A stretch of DNA of 64,000 nucleotides, from positions 30,851-94,850 of the forward strand of contig NZ_JANAVP010000028.1 in the NCBI RefSeq assembly GCF_024213665.1, given 5' to 3'. The DNA is from Streptomyces sp. A3M-1-3 (GTDB taxonomy: Bacteria > Actinomycetota > Actinomycetes > Streptomycetales > Streptomycetaceae). Both the position numbers and the translations under genes were made by a program. The notes under the pieces are model-generated. The model had not been told where the DNA came from and ran no database searches. It worked only from the letters and a program-made list of their open reading frames with translations. Each line of letters starts with the position of its first letter. Position 1 is the first letter of the stretch. This document shows positions 52,133-61,024 of the stretch, one piece after another.

Positions 52133-52882
52133 TCAGGCAGCGAGGCCCAGTGCCGCCATCCGCTTGGTGTGCGCCTCGGTGATCCGCGAGAACATCCGGC
52201 CCACCTCCGCGAGGTCGAAGCCGTCAGCCACGCCGCCCACCAGCATCGTCGACAGCGCGTCGCGGTCCGCGACTACGCGCTGCGCCTGCGAGAGCGCCTC
52301 GCCCATCAGCCGGCGCGCCCACAGCGCGAGCCGGCCGCCGACCCGCGGGTCGGCCTCGATCGCGGCCCGGACCTTCTCCACGGCGAAGTTGCCGTGGCCC
52401 GTGTCGTCGAGCACACCCAGCACGAGGGAGCGGGTGTCGGAGTCCAGCCGGGTCGCGACCTCGCGGTAGAAGTCGCTGGCGATCGAGTCGCCGACGTACG
52501 CCTTGACCAGTCCCTCCAGCCAGTCCGACGGTGCGGTCTGGCGGTGGAATCCGTCCAGCGCCGCGGCGAAGGGCTCCATCGCGGCGGTCGGTTCCGCGTC
52601 GATGGCCGTCAGCCGGTCCCGGAGTTGCTCGAAGTGGTGGAACTCGGCGGAGGCCATCTTCGCCAGCTCCGCCTTGTCGTCCAGCGTCGGCGCCAGCTTC
52701 GCGTCCTCGGCGAGCCGCTCGAAGGCCGCCAGCTCGCCGTACGCCAGCGCGCCCAGCAGGTCCACGACCGCGGCACGGTACTGGGGCTGGGCGGCGGAAG
52801 CCTGGGCCCAGTCCTGGGCGGCGATCCCGGTGGGTTCGTCGGCTGCGTGTGTCACGTCAGTGGCGTTGTCAGGCGTCTCCAT
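52133..52882 (-). CDS. Ferritin-like fold protein
   Basis: A 249-residue helical protein of the ferritin-like group. Two helices carry Glu/His residues suited to a di-metal centre: LLGALAYGELAAFERLAED and ASAEFHHFEQLRDRL, and later ASDFYREVATRL and VLDDTGHGNF. Such proteins store iron or act as oxygenases; here the activity is unknown. ATG 52882 gives the family-typical start; it has a weak ribosome site. It is divergent from the DEAD-box gene, as in mycobacteria (Rv3210c-rhlE, from memory). Confidence 0.86.
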   Translation of the reverse strand: METPDNATDVTHAADEPTGIAAQDWAQASAAQPQYRAAVVDLLGALAYGELAAFERLAEDAKLAPTLDDKAELAKMASAEFHHFEQLRDRLTAIDAEPTAAMEPFAAALDGFHRQTAPSDWLEGLVKAYVGDSIASDFYREVATRLDSDTRSLVLGVLDDTGHGNFAVEKVRAAIEADPRVGGRLALWARRLMGEALSQAQRVVADRDALSTMLVGGVADGFDLAEVGRMFSRITEAHTKRMAALGLAA

Positions 52883-53257
52883 GAACCGCACAATAGCCCG
52901 CTCGCCGCACGGCGGAAGGGCCTGGTCAGTCACTCCGGCAACAGAGTCCCGGGAAATTCGCCCAACACAGATGCGCGAATCCGGGGTACAGTGGTAATGC
53001 GCCTGCCGAATACTCGACGGGCGATTTGAATGAGGATGCCCGGTCGGTGGCCCGATCGGCTCCACCCGACCGCCCTCCGCGCGGATCGTACGTACCGTAC
53101 GACCGCAAGATGAGGGGCCCCCTCAGCGGCACGAGCGCTCGAGCGACGGCAGTGGTCCCGCGCCATCCGGCCCTTTTTTCATGGCTGGACGAGTACCCCC
53201 GGCACGGTACGACCCCCATCGCCGCCTCGCGTCGCGTCTCACAGAAGAGGCAGCACC

Positions 53258-54937
53258 CTGACTACGTTCCGAGACCTCGGGATTCTTCCCGAGACCGCCG
53301 AAGCCCTTGAGGCCGTCGGCATCACTTCCCCCTTTCCCATCCAGGAGATGACTCTCCCCGTCGCACTCTCCGGCTCCGATGTCATCGGACAGGCCAAGAC
53401 CGGAACGGGCAAGACGCTCGGTTTCGGTCTTCCGCTGCTGGAGCGCGTCACCGTCCCCGCGGACGTCGAGGCGGGCCGGGCCAAGCCCGAGCAGCTGACC
53501 GACGCCCCGCAGGCGCTCGTCGTGGTCCCCACCCGCGAGCTGTGCCAGCAGGTCACGAACGACCTGCTGACCGCCGGCAAGGTACGTAACGTCCGCGTCC
53601 TCGCCATATATGGCGGCCGGGCGTACGAGCCGCAGGTCGAGGCGCTCAAGAAGGGCGTCGATGTGATCGTCGGCACCCCGGGCCGCCTGCTGGACCTCGC
53701 GGGCCAGAGGAAGCTCAGCCTGGCGCACGTCAAGGCGCTCGTCCTCGACGAGGCCGACGAGATGCTCGACCTGGGCTTCCTGCCCGACGTCGAGAAGATC
53801 ATGAACATGCTGCCGGCCAAGCGCCAGACCATGCTGTTCTCGGCGACCATGCCGGGTGCGGTCATCGGGCTCGCCCGGCGGTACATGTCGCAGCCCACGC
53901 ACATCCGCGCCACCTCGCCGGACGACGAGGGCGCGACTGTCGCGAACATCACGCAGCACGTCTTCCGCGCGCACTCGATGGACAAGCCGGAGATGGTCTC
54001 GCGCATTCTGCAGGCCGACGGCCGCGGGCTCGCGATGGTCTTCTGCCGTACGAAGCGGACGGCCGCGGACATCGCCGAGCAGCTCGAGCGCCGCGGCTTC
54101 GCGTCCGGCGCGGTGCACGGTGACCTCGGCCAGGGCGCCCGCGAGCAGGCGCTGCGCGCCTTCCGCAACGGCAAGGTGGACGTCCTCGTCTGCACCGATG
54201 TAGCGGCTCGCGGTATCGACGTCGAGGGCGTTACGCACGTGATCAACTACCAGTCCCCGGAGGACGAGAAGACGTACCTCCACCGCGTCGGCCGCACCGG
54301 CCGCGCGGGCGCCAAGGGCATCGCGATCACCCTGGTCGACTGGGACGACATTCCGCGCTGGAAGCTGATCAACAAGGCGCTGGACCTGCCGTTCGACGAG
54401 CCGGAGGAGACGTACTCCACGTCCGAGCACCTCTACGAGCTGCTGAACATCCCCGCGGGCACGAAGGGCATCCTGCCCCGCGCCGAGCGGACCCGCGCGG
54501 GTCTGCGCGCGGAGGAGGTCGAGGACCTCGGCGAGACGGGCGGCCGTGGCCGCCGGTCCGCGGCGTCCGCCCCGGTCGTTACGGAGGAGCGCCCCGCGCG
54601 CACCCGCACCCCGCGCCAGCGCCGCCGTACCCGCGGCGGTGCGGAGCTGGACGGCGAGAACCCGGCCCCGGTCACGGAGTCGGAGACCGCGACCGCGACC
54701 GATGAGCCGCGCACCCCGCGCAGGCGCCGCCGCACCCGCGTGAACGGCACCGCCGAGGCGGTCGCCGTGACCAAGGAGACGGTGGCCCCTGAGGCGGAGG
54801 CCAAACCACGCCGCCGCACGCGTTCGACGGCGGCCACGGCCGAGGCGCCGCCCGCGGTGGAGACCACGGAGCCAAAGCCCCCGACCCGCCGCCGCCGCAC
54901 CCGCACCGCGGCACCGGAACCCACCCCGGAAAGCTGA
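53258..54937 (+). CDS. rhlE: DEAD-box RNA helicase, RhlE type
   Basis: 559 residues. Motifs in order: Q motif GITSPFPIQEMT, AKTGTGKT, PTRELCQQV, GTPGRLLDL, DEADEMLD, SATMPG, ARGIDVEGV and HRVGRTGRAG. The C-terminal 130 residues are basic and repetitive (RRRRTR units), for RNA binding. The first ATG (53348) would remove the Gln of the Q motif, so the start must be upstream. The only fitting codon is CTG 53258, with AGAGG 7 bases before it, giving TTFRDLGILPETAEAL. RhlE helicases help ribosome assembly and mRNA turnover. Confidence 0.9.
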   Translation: MTTFRDLGILPETAEALEAVGITSPFPIQEMTLPVALSGSDVIGQAKTGTGKTLGFGLPLLERVTVPADVEAGRAKPEQLTDAPQALVVVPTRELCQQVTNDLLTAGKVRNVRVLAIYGGRAYEPQVEALKKGVDVIVGTPGRLLDLAGQRKLSLAHVKALVLDEADEMLDLGFLPDVEKIMNMLPAKRQTMLFSATMPGAVIGLARRYMSQPTHIRATSPDDEGATVANITQHVFRAHSMDKPEMVSRILQADGRGLAMVFCRTKRTAADIAEQLERRGFASGAVHGDLGQGAREQALRAFRNGKVDVLVCTDVAARGIDVEGVTHVINYQSPEDEKTYLHRVGRTGRAGAKGIAITLVDWDDIPRWKLINKALDLPFDEPEETYSTSEHLYELLNIPAGTKGILPRAERTRAGLRAEEVEDLGETGGRGRRSAASAPVVTEERPARTRTPRQRRRTRGGAELDGENPAPVTESETATATDEPRTPRRRRRTRVNGTAEAVAVTKETVAPEAEAKPRRRTRSTAATAEAPPAVETTEPKPPTRRRRTRTAAPEPTPES

Positions 54938-54948
54938 CCGAACCCCCC

Positions 54949-54984
54949 GATGGCCCGGCCCCCCGAAAGGAGGACCGGGCCATC
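54949..54984 (+). terminator. Terminator after rhlE
   Basis: GATGGCCCGG (54949-54958) pairs with CCGGGCCATC (54975-54984) with a G/C-rich loop that can pair further. Confidence 0.7.
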
Positions 54985-55066
54985 GGCCTACCCACGCCCC
55001 CCCGCCGCGAAGCGGGCGGGTTCCGTCACGCGCCGCGAAGCGGGCGCCGGGACGGGGGCCCTGGCT

Positions 55067-55153
55067 CGCGCCGCGAAGCAGGCGCCGACGGGGGGCCGGG
55101 GGCCTGCCCCCGGTTTCGGGAAGGGGCGGGGTGGGGGAAGCCCCGCGCAGCGG
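55067..55153 (+). repeat. 87-base direct repeat, unit 1 (dispersed element copy C)
   Basis: Starts CGCGCCGCGAAGCAGGCGCC, then a CCGGGGGC-CT-GCCCCCGG hairpin, TTTCGGGAAGGGGCGGGGT, GGGGGAAGCCCCGCGCAGCGG. The same 87 bases recur at 55219 with one difference. The 427 bases between rhlE and the next gene hold only the rhlE terminator, these repeats and GCGAAGCGGG-type fragments at 55001-55050. Confidence 0.9.
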
Positions 55154-55218
55154 CCACCCCTGCCCGCTTCGCGGCGCGGGCTCCCTGCCTGTGCCGCGAA
55201 ACCGGCACCACTCTGCCC

Positions 55219-55305
55219 CGCGCCGCGAAGCAGGCGCCGACGGGGGCCCGGGGGCCTGCCCCCGGTTTCGGGAAGGGGCGGGGTGGGGGAAGCCCCGCGC
55301 AGCGG
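55219..55305 (+). repeat. 87-base direct repeat, unit 2 (dispersed element copy D)
   Basis: Second unit, 152 bases downstream of the first and ending about 60 bases before the hydrolase start. It differs from unit 1 by a single G-to-C change in the run before the hairpin. Confidence 0.9.
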
Positions 55306-55364
55306 GCGGCCCCGTACCCCCGTTCCCGTACCGCCGTGGCCTTTCGTCCCGCTAGCGTGGGCGC

Positions 55365-56237
55365 ATGAGTAAGCCGCCCAGCCTCGTACTGCCCGACTGC
55401 GCCCGCGCGTACCGACTCCGGACCGGGCGCGGCGACTTCGCCGTGCACGACGCGCGCCCCGACGCCAAGCAGCCTCGCGGTACCGCGCTGCTCGTGCCCG
55501 GGTTCACCGGCAGCAAGGAGGACTTCATCGGGCTGCTCGAACCGCTCGCCGCGGCCGGCTTCCGGACCGTCGCCGTCGACGGCCGCGGCCAGCACGAAAG
55601 CGGCGGCCCGCATGACGAACTCGCCTACGAGCAAAGCGAGTTGGCGCAGGACGTGCTGGCCCAGGCAGCCGCACTCGGGGACGGCCCCGTGCATCTGCTG
55701 GGGCATTCACTCGGCGGACTCATCGCCCGCGCCGCCACCCTCCGCGCCCCGGCGCGCTTCGCTTCGCTGACGCTCATGAGTTCCGGCCCCGCCGCCATCT
55801 CCGAGTCACAGCAGGCCCGCACGAAGCTGCTCGTCGACGCCCTCACCGTGCTGGACATGGAGGGGGTCTGGCGGGCGATCCAGGAGCACGACCGCGAGGA
55901 CGCCGCCGACGCCACCACCCCGCCCGCCGTACGGGAGTTCCTGCACCGGCGCTTCGTCAGCAACGTCCCGGAACAGCTCATCGTCACCGGCAGGCAGCTG
56001 ATCAACGAGCCCGACCGGGTGGCCGAGCTGGCCGCGGCGACGCCCACGATGCCGAAGCACGTGCTCTCGGGCGCGATCGACTACGCCTGGCCGGTGCACA
56101 TGATGGACGACATGGCCGTACGCCTGGACGCCCGACGCACCGTGATCGACGGCACCGAACACTCCCCCAACGCCGAGCGCCCCGCCGCAACCGCCACCGC
56201 GCTCGCCGATTTCTGGACACAGTTCCCTCAGAACTGA
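55365..56237 (+). CDS. Alpha/beta hydrolase
   Basis: 290 residues: LVPGFTGSKEDF (oxyanion loop), LLGHSLGGLIARA (Ser), acid near AIDYAWPV and His in IDGTEHSPNAERP. Cytoplasmic and without a clear substrate. It runs 10 bases into the convergent NYN-domain gene, so the two stops overlap. It starts just after the 87-base repeats, which may carry its promoter. Confidence 0.9.
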   Translation: MSKPPSLVLPDCARAYRLRTGRGDFAVHDARPDAKQPRGTALLVPGFTGSKEDFIGLLEPLAAAGFRTVAVDGRGQHESGGPHDELAYEQSELAQDVLAQAAALGDGPVHLLGHSLGGLIARAATLRAPARFASLTLMSSGPAAISESQQARTKLLVDALTVLDMEGVWRAIQEHDREDAADATTPPAVREFLHRRFVSNVPEQLIVTGRQLINEPDRVAELAAATPTMPKHVLSGAIDYAWPVHMMDDMAVRLDARRTVIDGTEHSPNAERPAATATALADFWTQFPQN

Positions 56238-57124
56238 GCTTGCAGGTGCTGCCAGAAGCCGTCCCGCAGGGCCCGCCGCAGATCCGCGTGGCCACGCAGC
56301 GAGTGCTGGAGCAGCGTCTCCGCTTCTATGAGCAGTTCCTGGTCGACCGATCCGGGCAGGTACGGATGCCCCGGCAGCAGGTCCGCGAGCGAGGCGCGCC
56401 CCCGCTCCCCGAGCCACGTCGCGGCGATCTGCGCGCCGACGAAGCGGACGTCCTCCCGCGACGGGCGCGGCAGGCCCTCGGGCTCGTACGTTGCGGCCGT
56501 TCGCCGCGTCACGTACGGCTTGCAGAAGCCGAGGTCGAACGTGCGGCTGCTGTCGACCTCCCACAGCAGCGGCTCGGCCTGGTTGCGGCCGTCGGCCGCC
56601 TCGATGCCCCACAGGTGGACGCGCGCCCCGTACCCCTGCGCCGCCTCGACCGCCGAGACGAGGTCCTCGTCGCCGCCGACGAGCGCGGCGTCACTGATGG
56701 CGCGGTGCCGGGCGAGCGATTCGAGGTCCGTCCGGATCAGCGAGTCGACGCCCTTCTGCTGGTTGTTGGCGTTGAGGTTGCCGAGCCGCACCTTCACGTC
56801 GGGCAGCTCGGCGATGGACTGCTGCTCGGCGGTGTGGATGCGGCGCCGGGCGCCGTCGTACCAGTACACGCGCAGCAGCCGGCTGTCAGCGAAGATCGTG
56901 CGGGCCTTGTCGATGAACGCCTCGATGATCCCCTCGGCGTCGAGGTCGAAGGATCTGCGGTCCTCGGTTCCGGTCACCAGCCGGCCTGCGGCCGCGTACA
57001 CGTATCCGGCGTCGACGAAGATCGCGTGCGTGGAGGGGGTCTTCGCCACCTCCGCAAGCATCCGCAGGAGGAGCTCGTTGGTGCGTTCGAGCCGGGCACT
57101 GATCTCGTCGTTGATGTCGTTCAT
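56228..57124 (-). CDS. NYN/PIN-domain RNase-like protein
   Basis: 298 residues. An N-terminal NYN domain (PIN-like nuclease fold) has the acidic residues at HAIFVDAGYVYAAAG, VYWYDGARR, KGVDSLIRTDL and DAALVGGDEDLVSAV, all four expected for metal binding. The C-terminal 90 residues (EDVRFVGAQIAATWLGE) are helical. Such proteins cut or process RNA; targets are unknown. Start ATG 57124 is followed by MNDINDE; an AT-rich stretch upstream (57180-57230) probably holds the promoter. Confidence 0.85.
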   Translation of the reverse strand: MNDINDEISARLERTNELLLRMLAEVAKTPSTHAIFVDAGYVYAAAGRLVTGTEDRRSFDLDAEGIIEAFIDKARTIFADSRLLRVYWYDGARRRIHTAEQQSIAELPDVKVRLGNLNANNQQKGVDSLIRTDLESLARHRAISDAALVGGDEDLVSAVEAAQGYGARVHLWGIEAADGRNQAEPLLWEVDSSRTFDLGFCKPYVTRRTAATYEPEGLPRPSREDVRFVGAQIAATWLGERGRASLADLLPGHPYLPGSVDQELLIEAETLLQHSLRGHADLRRALRDGFWQHLQAQF

Positions 57125-57319
57125 ACGGACCCCATTGTCCGGGTCGTCACGGAGCGAACACAAGCCGTCCACTACCAGCGAGTAGTTAGACAGGTTAAAA
57201 ATTTCCTTAGCGTAGGGAATGTTTGCACGGGGCACCTCGTTGAAACGGACATGGAGGGTGCGAATCCGTGCGCCCTCCGACAGTTCTCCAGCAGGAGGAT
57301 CAGACGAAGGGAGAAGCCT

Positions 57320-57472
57320 GTGCGCTTCGAAATCATGCGCCTTGACGACGTCGACGGCACCGCCGTGGACAGCACCGTCGTAGACGCCGCCTCCGTCAAC
57401 CGGATGGTGCAGCACGCCGCCGCGATCGGCCAGCGCATCTATATCCGCCCGGCCGTCTCCTCGGCCTCATAA
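57320..57472 (+). CDS. Small conserved protein (50 aa)
   Basis: 50 residues: RFEIMRLDDVDGTAVDSTVV then ASVNRMVQHAAAIGQRIYIRP. GTG 57320 has GGGAG 7 bases upstream. Short proteins of this type are frequent in streptomycetes, from memory, with no known function. A strong terminator follows 20 bases after the stop, which supports a real, separately transcribed gene. Confidence 0.72.
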   Translation: MRFEIMRLDDVDGTAVDSTVVDAASVNRMVQHAAAIGQRIYIRPAVSSAS

Positions 57473-57492
57473 CGCGTAACCGCTTATGTGAC

Positions 57493-57524
57493 AGCGCCCC
57501 CGTACATCGTCGTACGGGGGCGCT
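57493..57524. terminator. Intrinsic terminator
   Basis: A perfect 13-bp stem (57493-57505 with 57512-57524) followed by TTT, between the convergent small gene and marC. Confidence 0.85.
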
Positions 57525-57565
57525 TTGGCGTCGGTGGGCGGACATCAGGCGACACATCACGCGAC

Positions 57566-58171
57566 TCACGCGCCCTGGATCACCTGGGTGAGCCCGTTGA
57601 TGATCTGCTGGACCGCGATCGCGGAGAGCATCATGCCCGCGAGCCGGGTCACCAGCACCACACCGCCGTCCTTGATCACGCGGATGATCACCAGCGAGTA
57701 GCGCATGGTCAGCCACAGGACGACATGCATGGCCACGATCGCCGCCCAGACCGAGAGCCGGCCGCCGAAGCCGTCCGCCTTCTGTACGGCGAGGATGACC
57801 GACACGATCGCACCGGGACCGGCCAGCAGCGGCATGCCCAGCGGAACGAGCGCGACATTGACGTCCTTGGTCTGGGTCGGCTCGTCGGTCTTGCCGGTCA
57901 GCAGGTCGAGCGCGATGAGCAGGAGCAGCAGACCACCCGCGATCATCAGCGCGGGCACGGACACATGCAGATAGTCGAGGATCTGCTGCCCGCAGATGCC
58001 GAAGACGGTGATGACGCCGAACGCGACGGCCACCGCCTGCCAGGCCATCCTGCGCTGCAGCTTGGCAGGCCGCCCGGAGGTCAGGGCGAGGAAGATCGGG
58101 GTGATCCCAGGGGGGTCCATAATCACGAAAAGGGTGAGAAAGAGGGATCCGAAAACGGCAACGTCGAACAC
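57566..58171 (-). CDS. marC: MarC family integral membrane protein
   Basis: 201 residues with six membrane segments and family motifs: VIMDPPGITPIFLALT near the start, VALVPLGMPLLAGPGAI in the middle and the hydrophobic end AGMMLSAIAVQQIINGL. The family's transport activity is not defined. GTG 58171 gives the typical N-terminus. It is followed by the PHP gene upstream on the same strand, 44 bases apart, so co-transcription is likely. Confidence 0.93.
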   Translation of the reverse strand: MFDVAVFGSLFLTLFVIMDPPGITPIFLALTSGRPAKLQRRMAWQAVAVAFGVITVFGICGQQILDYLHVSVPALMIAGGLLLLLIALDLLTGKTDEPTQTKDVNVALVPLGMPLLAGPGAIVSVILAVQKADGFGGRLSVWAAIVAMHVVLWLTMRYSLVIIRVIKDGGVVLVTRLAGMMLSAIAVQQIINGLTQVIQGA

Positions 58172-58215
58172 AGTGATGGCCTTGCGGGAAGAGGAGTCGA
58201 GCAGAACGGACGCGA

Positions 58216-59082
58216 TTACGGGCGGGGGCGTCCGCCCGTACCGGGTACCGGGAACGCGCCGGTCGCGCGGCGCGTGATCTCACCGTAGATCTCGGGGTCG
58301 GTGGTGTACTCCCCGAGCCGGCAGGTCTTGCGGCTGCCGTGGTAGTCGCTGGAGCCGGTGGTCAGCAGGCCGAGCTCGGCGGCGAGGCCGCGCAGCCGGG
58401 CGCGCGCCGGCGCGTCGTGGTCCATGTGGTCGACCTCGATGCCGTCGAGGCCCGCCGAGGCCAGCTCGGCCATCGCGCTCTCCGGTACGACCTGCCCGCG
58501 CTTGACGGCGAGCGGGTGCGCGAAGACGGTGACCCCGCCGGCCGCCTTGACCAGGCGGATCGCCTCGAAGGGGTCGAGCTCGTGCTTCTCGGCGTACGCG
58601 CGGCCGCCGTTGGCCAGCCACTGCGGAGTGAAGGCGTCCGAGACGGTCTCCACCACCCCCAGCTCGACCAGGGCGGTGGCGATGTGCGGCCGCCCGACCG
58701 AGCCGTCGCCCGCGATACGGGCGACCTGCTCCCAGGTGACGGGCACGCCGAGCTCCTGGAGCTTGGCGACCATGATCCGGGCGCGCGGCACCCGGTCGTC
58801 CCGTACCAGCTCACGCTCGCGGGCGAGTTCAGGCTCGGCCGGGTCGAAGAGGTACGCGAGCATGTGCAGCCCCACACCGTCCACGCGGCAGGAGAGCTCG
58901 GCGCCCGTGACGAGGGTGAGCCCTTCCGGGGTGGCGGCGATCGCTTCCGCGTGACCGCCGACCGTGTCGTGGTCGGTCAGCGCGACGACGTCGAGCCCGG
59001 CGGCGGCCGCGTGACGGACCAGCTCGGCCGGGGTGTCCGTACCGTCGGAAGCCGTGGAGTGGGTGTGCAGGTCGATGCGCAC
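58216..59082 (-). CDS. PHP-domain phosphoesterase
   Basis: 288 residues. The metal-binding residues of the PHP fold are all visible: IDLHTHSTASDG (HxH), LTDHDTVGG, GAELSC, FAHPLAVKRG, EVDHMDHD and SSDYHG near the end. Relatives hydrolyse 3',5'-nucleotides, oligonucleotides or phosphate esters such as histidinol phosphate. The exact substrate is unknown. GTG 59082 is chosen. Confidence 0.93.
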   Translation of the reverse strand: MRIDLHTHSTASDGTDTPAELVRHAAAAGLDVVALTDHDTVGGHAEAIAATPEGLTLVTGAELSCRVDGVGLHMLAYLFDPAEPELARERELVRDDRVPRARIMVAKLQELGVPVTWEQVARIAGDGSVGRPHIATALVELGVVETVSDAFTPQWLANGGRAYAEKHELDPFEAIRLVKAAGGVTVFAHPLAVKRGQVVPESAMAELASAGLDGIEVDHMDHDAPARARLRGLAAELGLLTTGSSDYHGSRKTCRLGEYTTDPEIYGEITRRATGAFPVPGTGGRPRP

Positions 59083-59178
59083 AGCACAGGCTCCAGGGAT
59101 TCGACGCGGACCGGGGACACTCCAGGATAACCGCGCTCCCGGGCCCCTCCGCCACGACGGCTCGTCACGACAGATGCG

Positions 59179-59817
59179 TCACGACAGGATGCGAGGCGAC
59201 AGCGCGCCGCACGGCAGCAGGTCCACCTCGGCCCCGGCATCGCGCAGGTCGGTGAGCACCAGCTCGTCGTACAGCAGCAGCCCCGACTGCTCGGGCCAGA
59301 CGATCGCCCACAGCCACAGCCCGCGCGCCTCGCCCGCGAAGACCGCACGGTCCTCAGGCGTGCCGGTGACATGCCAGAGCGGGGTGGGACGGCCGGCGGC
59401 GACGACCTTGGCGTCCGGCGGTTTGTCGACGCTCAGGTACTCCCCGGGGTCCGGGCCGTCGATCCCGGCGTACCGCGCGCCGAGTCCGACTCCGAGCTCC
59501 TCGGCCACCAGCAGCAGTTCACCCATGCCGCCGAGCGGGCCGGGGCCCGAGCAGGCGACGGCGGTGGCTCGCCCGCCGCTGCGGTCGTCGCCGGCGCAGA
59601 CAACTCCGGTGAACAGCCAGCCGACGGGCAGCGGCCACGGCATCCACACCGGCACCTTGGCCCGGTGCACCACCACGCCGAGGGCTTCGACGCTGGGCGG
59701 GATCACTGGCTGCAACGGGTGGACCGTGCCATGGACAGCGCACTGCCAGGAGTCGGAAAAGAGACCGGGCGCCCTGACCCGGCCACCGCACTTCGGGCAA
59801 CTGGGTTCGCCCCTCAT
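59179..59817 (-). CDS. DUF6758 family protein
   Basis: A 212-residue protein with an N-terminal Cys pair (SCPKCGG) and one more Cys and His (QCAVHGTVH), a zinc knuckle. The remainder contains VPVWMPWPLPVGWLFTGVV and WLWAIVWPEQSGLLLYDEL. It matches the streptomycete DUF6758 family as I remember it. Role unknown. It lies just upstream of the PHP gene on the same strand. Confidence 0.78.
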   Translation of the reverse strand: MRGEPSCPKCGGRVRAPGLFSDSWQCAVHGTVHPLQPVIPPSVEALGVVVHRAKVPVWMPWPLPVGWLFTGVVCAGDDRSGGRATAVACSGPGPLGGMGELLLVAEELGVGLGARYAGIDGPDPGEYLSVDKPPDAKVVAAGRPTPLWHVTGTPEDRAVFAGEARGLWLWAIVWPEQSGLLLYDELVLTDLRDAGAEVDLLPCGALSPRILS

Positions 59818-59948
59818 AGGGCTCCACGGTCCTCCCCGGCCGACGCCGCGTCAAGGACGATCACCCGTCCGGAGGCGACTCCAGTTCGGATTCAGGGTCC
59901 GCCACCGTCCGCCCGTTCGATTCAGTCGGCCGGGTCAGTCGATTCGAG

Positions 59949-60533
59949 TCAGTCGAGCGGTACGGACGCACGCAGCGGGTCCCGCAGGTCCGTGCCGCGC
60001 GCGAGCCAGCGCTCCTGGAGCGCCCCCGCCCCGTGCACCCGCTTCCACGCCGCCTCGTTCGCCGTCATCGGGAGCACCGGCAGAAAACGGACCGGTTCCA
60101 TCGGCTCGTCCAGCTCCACGTCCTCGACCAGGCCGCCCGGCTCGGCCACCAGCACCGAGCTGAACGGCGCGGCCGGCCAGAGCTGTTCGCCCACGTCCAG
60201 GGAGGCGCCGGGCGCCACCACCACACCCTCGACCTGCGGAGACGCGGCGAGTACGGCGAGTGCGCGGAGCACCTTGTCCGTGTCGGCGCGGCCGGTGCGT
60301 ACCGACAGCACCAGCTCGGCGCGCGGACCGCGCACCGGATCGGCGAGCGCAGCCGTGGGGTCCGTCATGGGCTGCGCGGACATGCCGAGGGTCGCGTAGC
60401 GCACCACATCGCCGTCGACGAAGCGCAGTACCTCGATGCGGTCGGTACCGAGAAAGGTCATCGCGGCGCGCGCGTCCGGTTCGCCCAGGGCCGTACGCAG
60501 CCGGGCCTCGACCAGAGCAAGAACATCTCCCAT
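59949..60533 (-). CDS. Suppressor-of-fused (SUFU) domain protein
   Basis: A 194-residue single-domain protein: VLRFVDGDVVRYATLGMS, AELVLSVRTG, EQLWPAAPFSSVLVAEP, and RFLPVLPMTANEAAWKRVHG, the pattern of the bacterial SUFU-domain family. Bacterial members are often immunity-like or of unknown role. ATG 60533 is preferred over 60572. No toxin gene is nearby. Confidence 0.85.
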   Translation of the reverse strand: MGDVLALVEARLRTALGEPDARAAMTFLGTDRIEVLRFVDGDVVRYATLGMSAQPMTDPTAALADPVRGPRAELVLSVRTGRADTDKVLRALAVLAASPQVEGVVVAPGASLDVGEQLWPAAPFSSVLVAEPGGLVEDVELDEPMEPVRFLPVLPMTANEAAWKRVHGAGALQERWLARGTDLRDPLRASVPLD

Positions 60534-61024
60534 GCCCCGAGCATAGAAGGCATATGGAAACTGCCGGAACATCAGAGAAAGGGGCCTTGACCATCTGTCG
60601 GCTGATAGTCTTGGCCGCTGGTCGGGGCAGCACGCTGAAGCGATGCTTTCCAGCCCCGGCAGACGTCGTCCCTCATGGGGGACCGGCCGGAGGAGGTGGG
60701 GCTGCGGTGGATCGAAGTCGACCGTGCAGTACTAGCCGCTCTTCCGCAGGGGACCACATTCTTGAGGGCCGCTGCCTTGGGGAACGCTGCCTCGCGATCT
60801 GAAGCCCCCGTACCCAGTCAGCGACGACTGAAAACGTATGGGACTCATGGCACATCGCACGCCGGAAGAGCACTTCGTCTTGCCTGATCCGTGTCTGTAG
60901 CGAACGCCGTCATCGCGACCGTGCGGTGCCGCCCGCTTTGCTGACGTACCGGCTGCGCCGCCGTACGTCTCCATTCCGGGCAGTGCCGGCGTCGCCCGAC
61001 GGCCCCTCCGTGAAGGAGCCCGCC
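60534..61024. other. Intergenic stretch without a supported gene
   Basis: About 490 bases between the divergent SUFU and corA genes. A 70-codon frame at 60675 on the plus strand has biased but unremarkable composition, with no ribosome site and no recognisable protein. The last 10 bases before corA hold AAGGAGCC. A metal-sensing leader for corA was looked for; none was seen. Confidence 0.5.

Noticed and set aside
60675..60887. 70-codon plus-strand frame upstream of corA
   Set aside because: No ribosome site or recognisable family; the composition could arise by chance in this G+C range.
60534..61024. Magnesium riboswitch for corA
   Set aside because: The expected conserved stem-loop sequences were not found by eye; a covariance-model search would be decisive.
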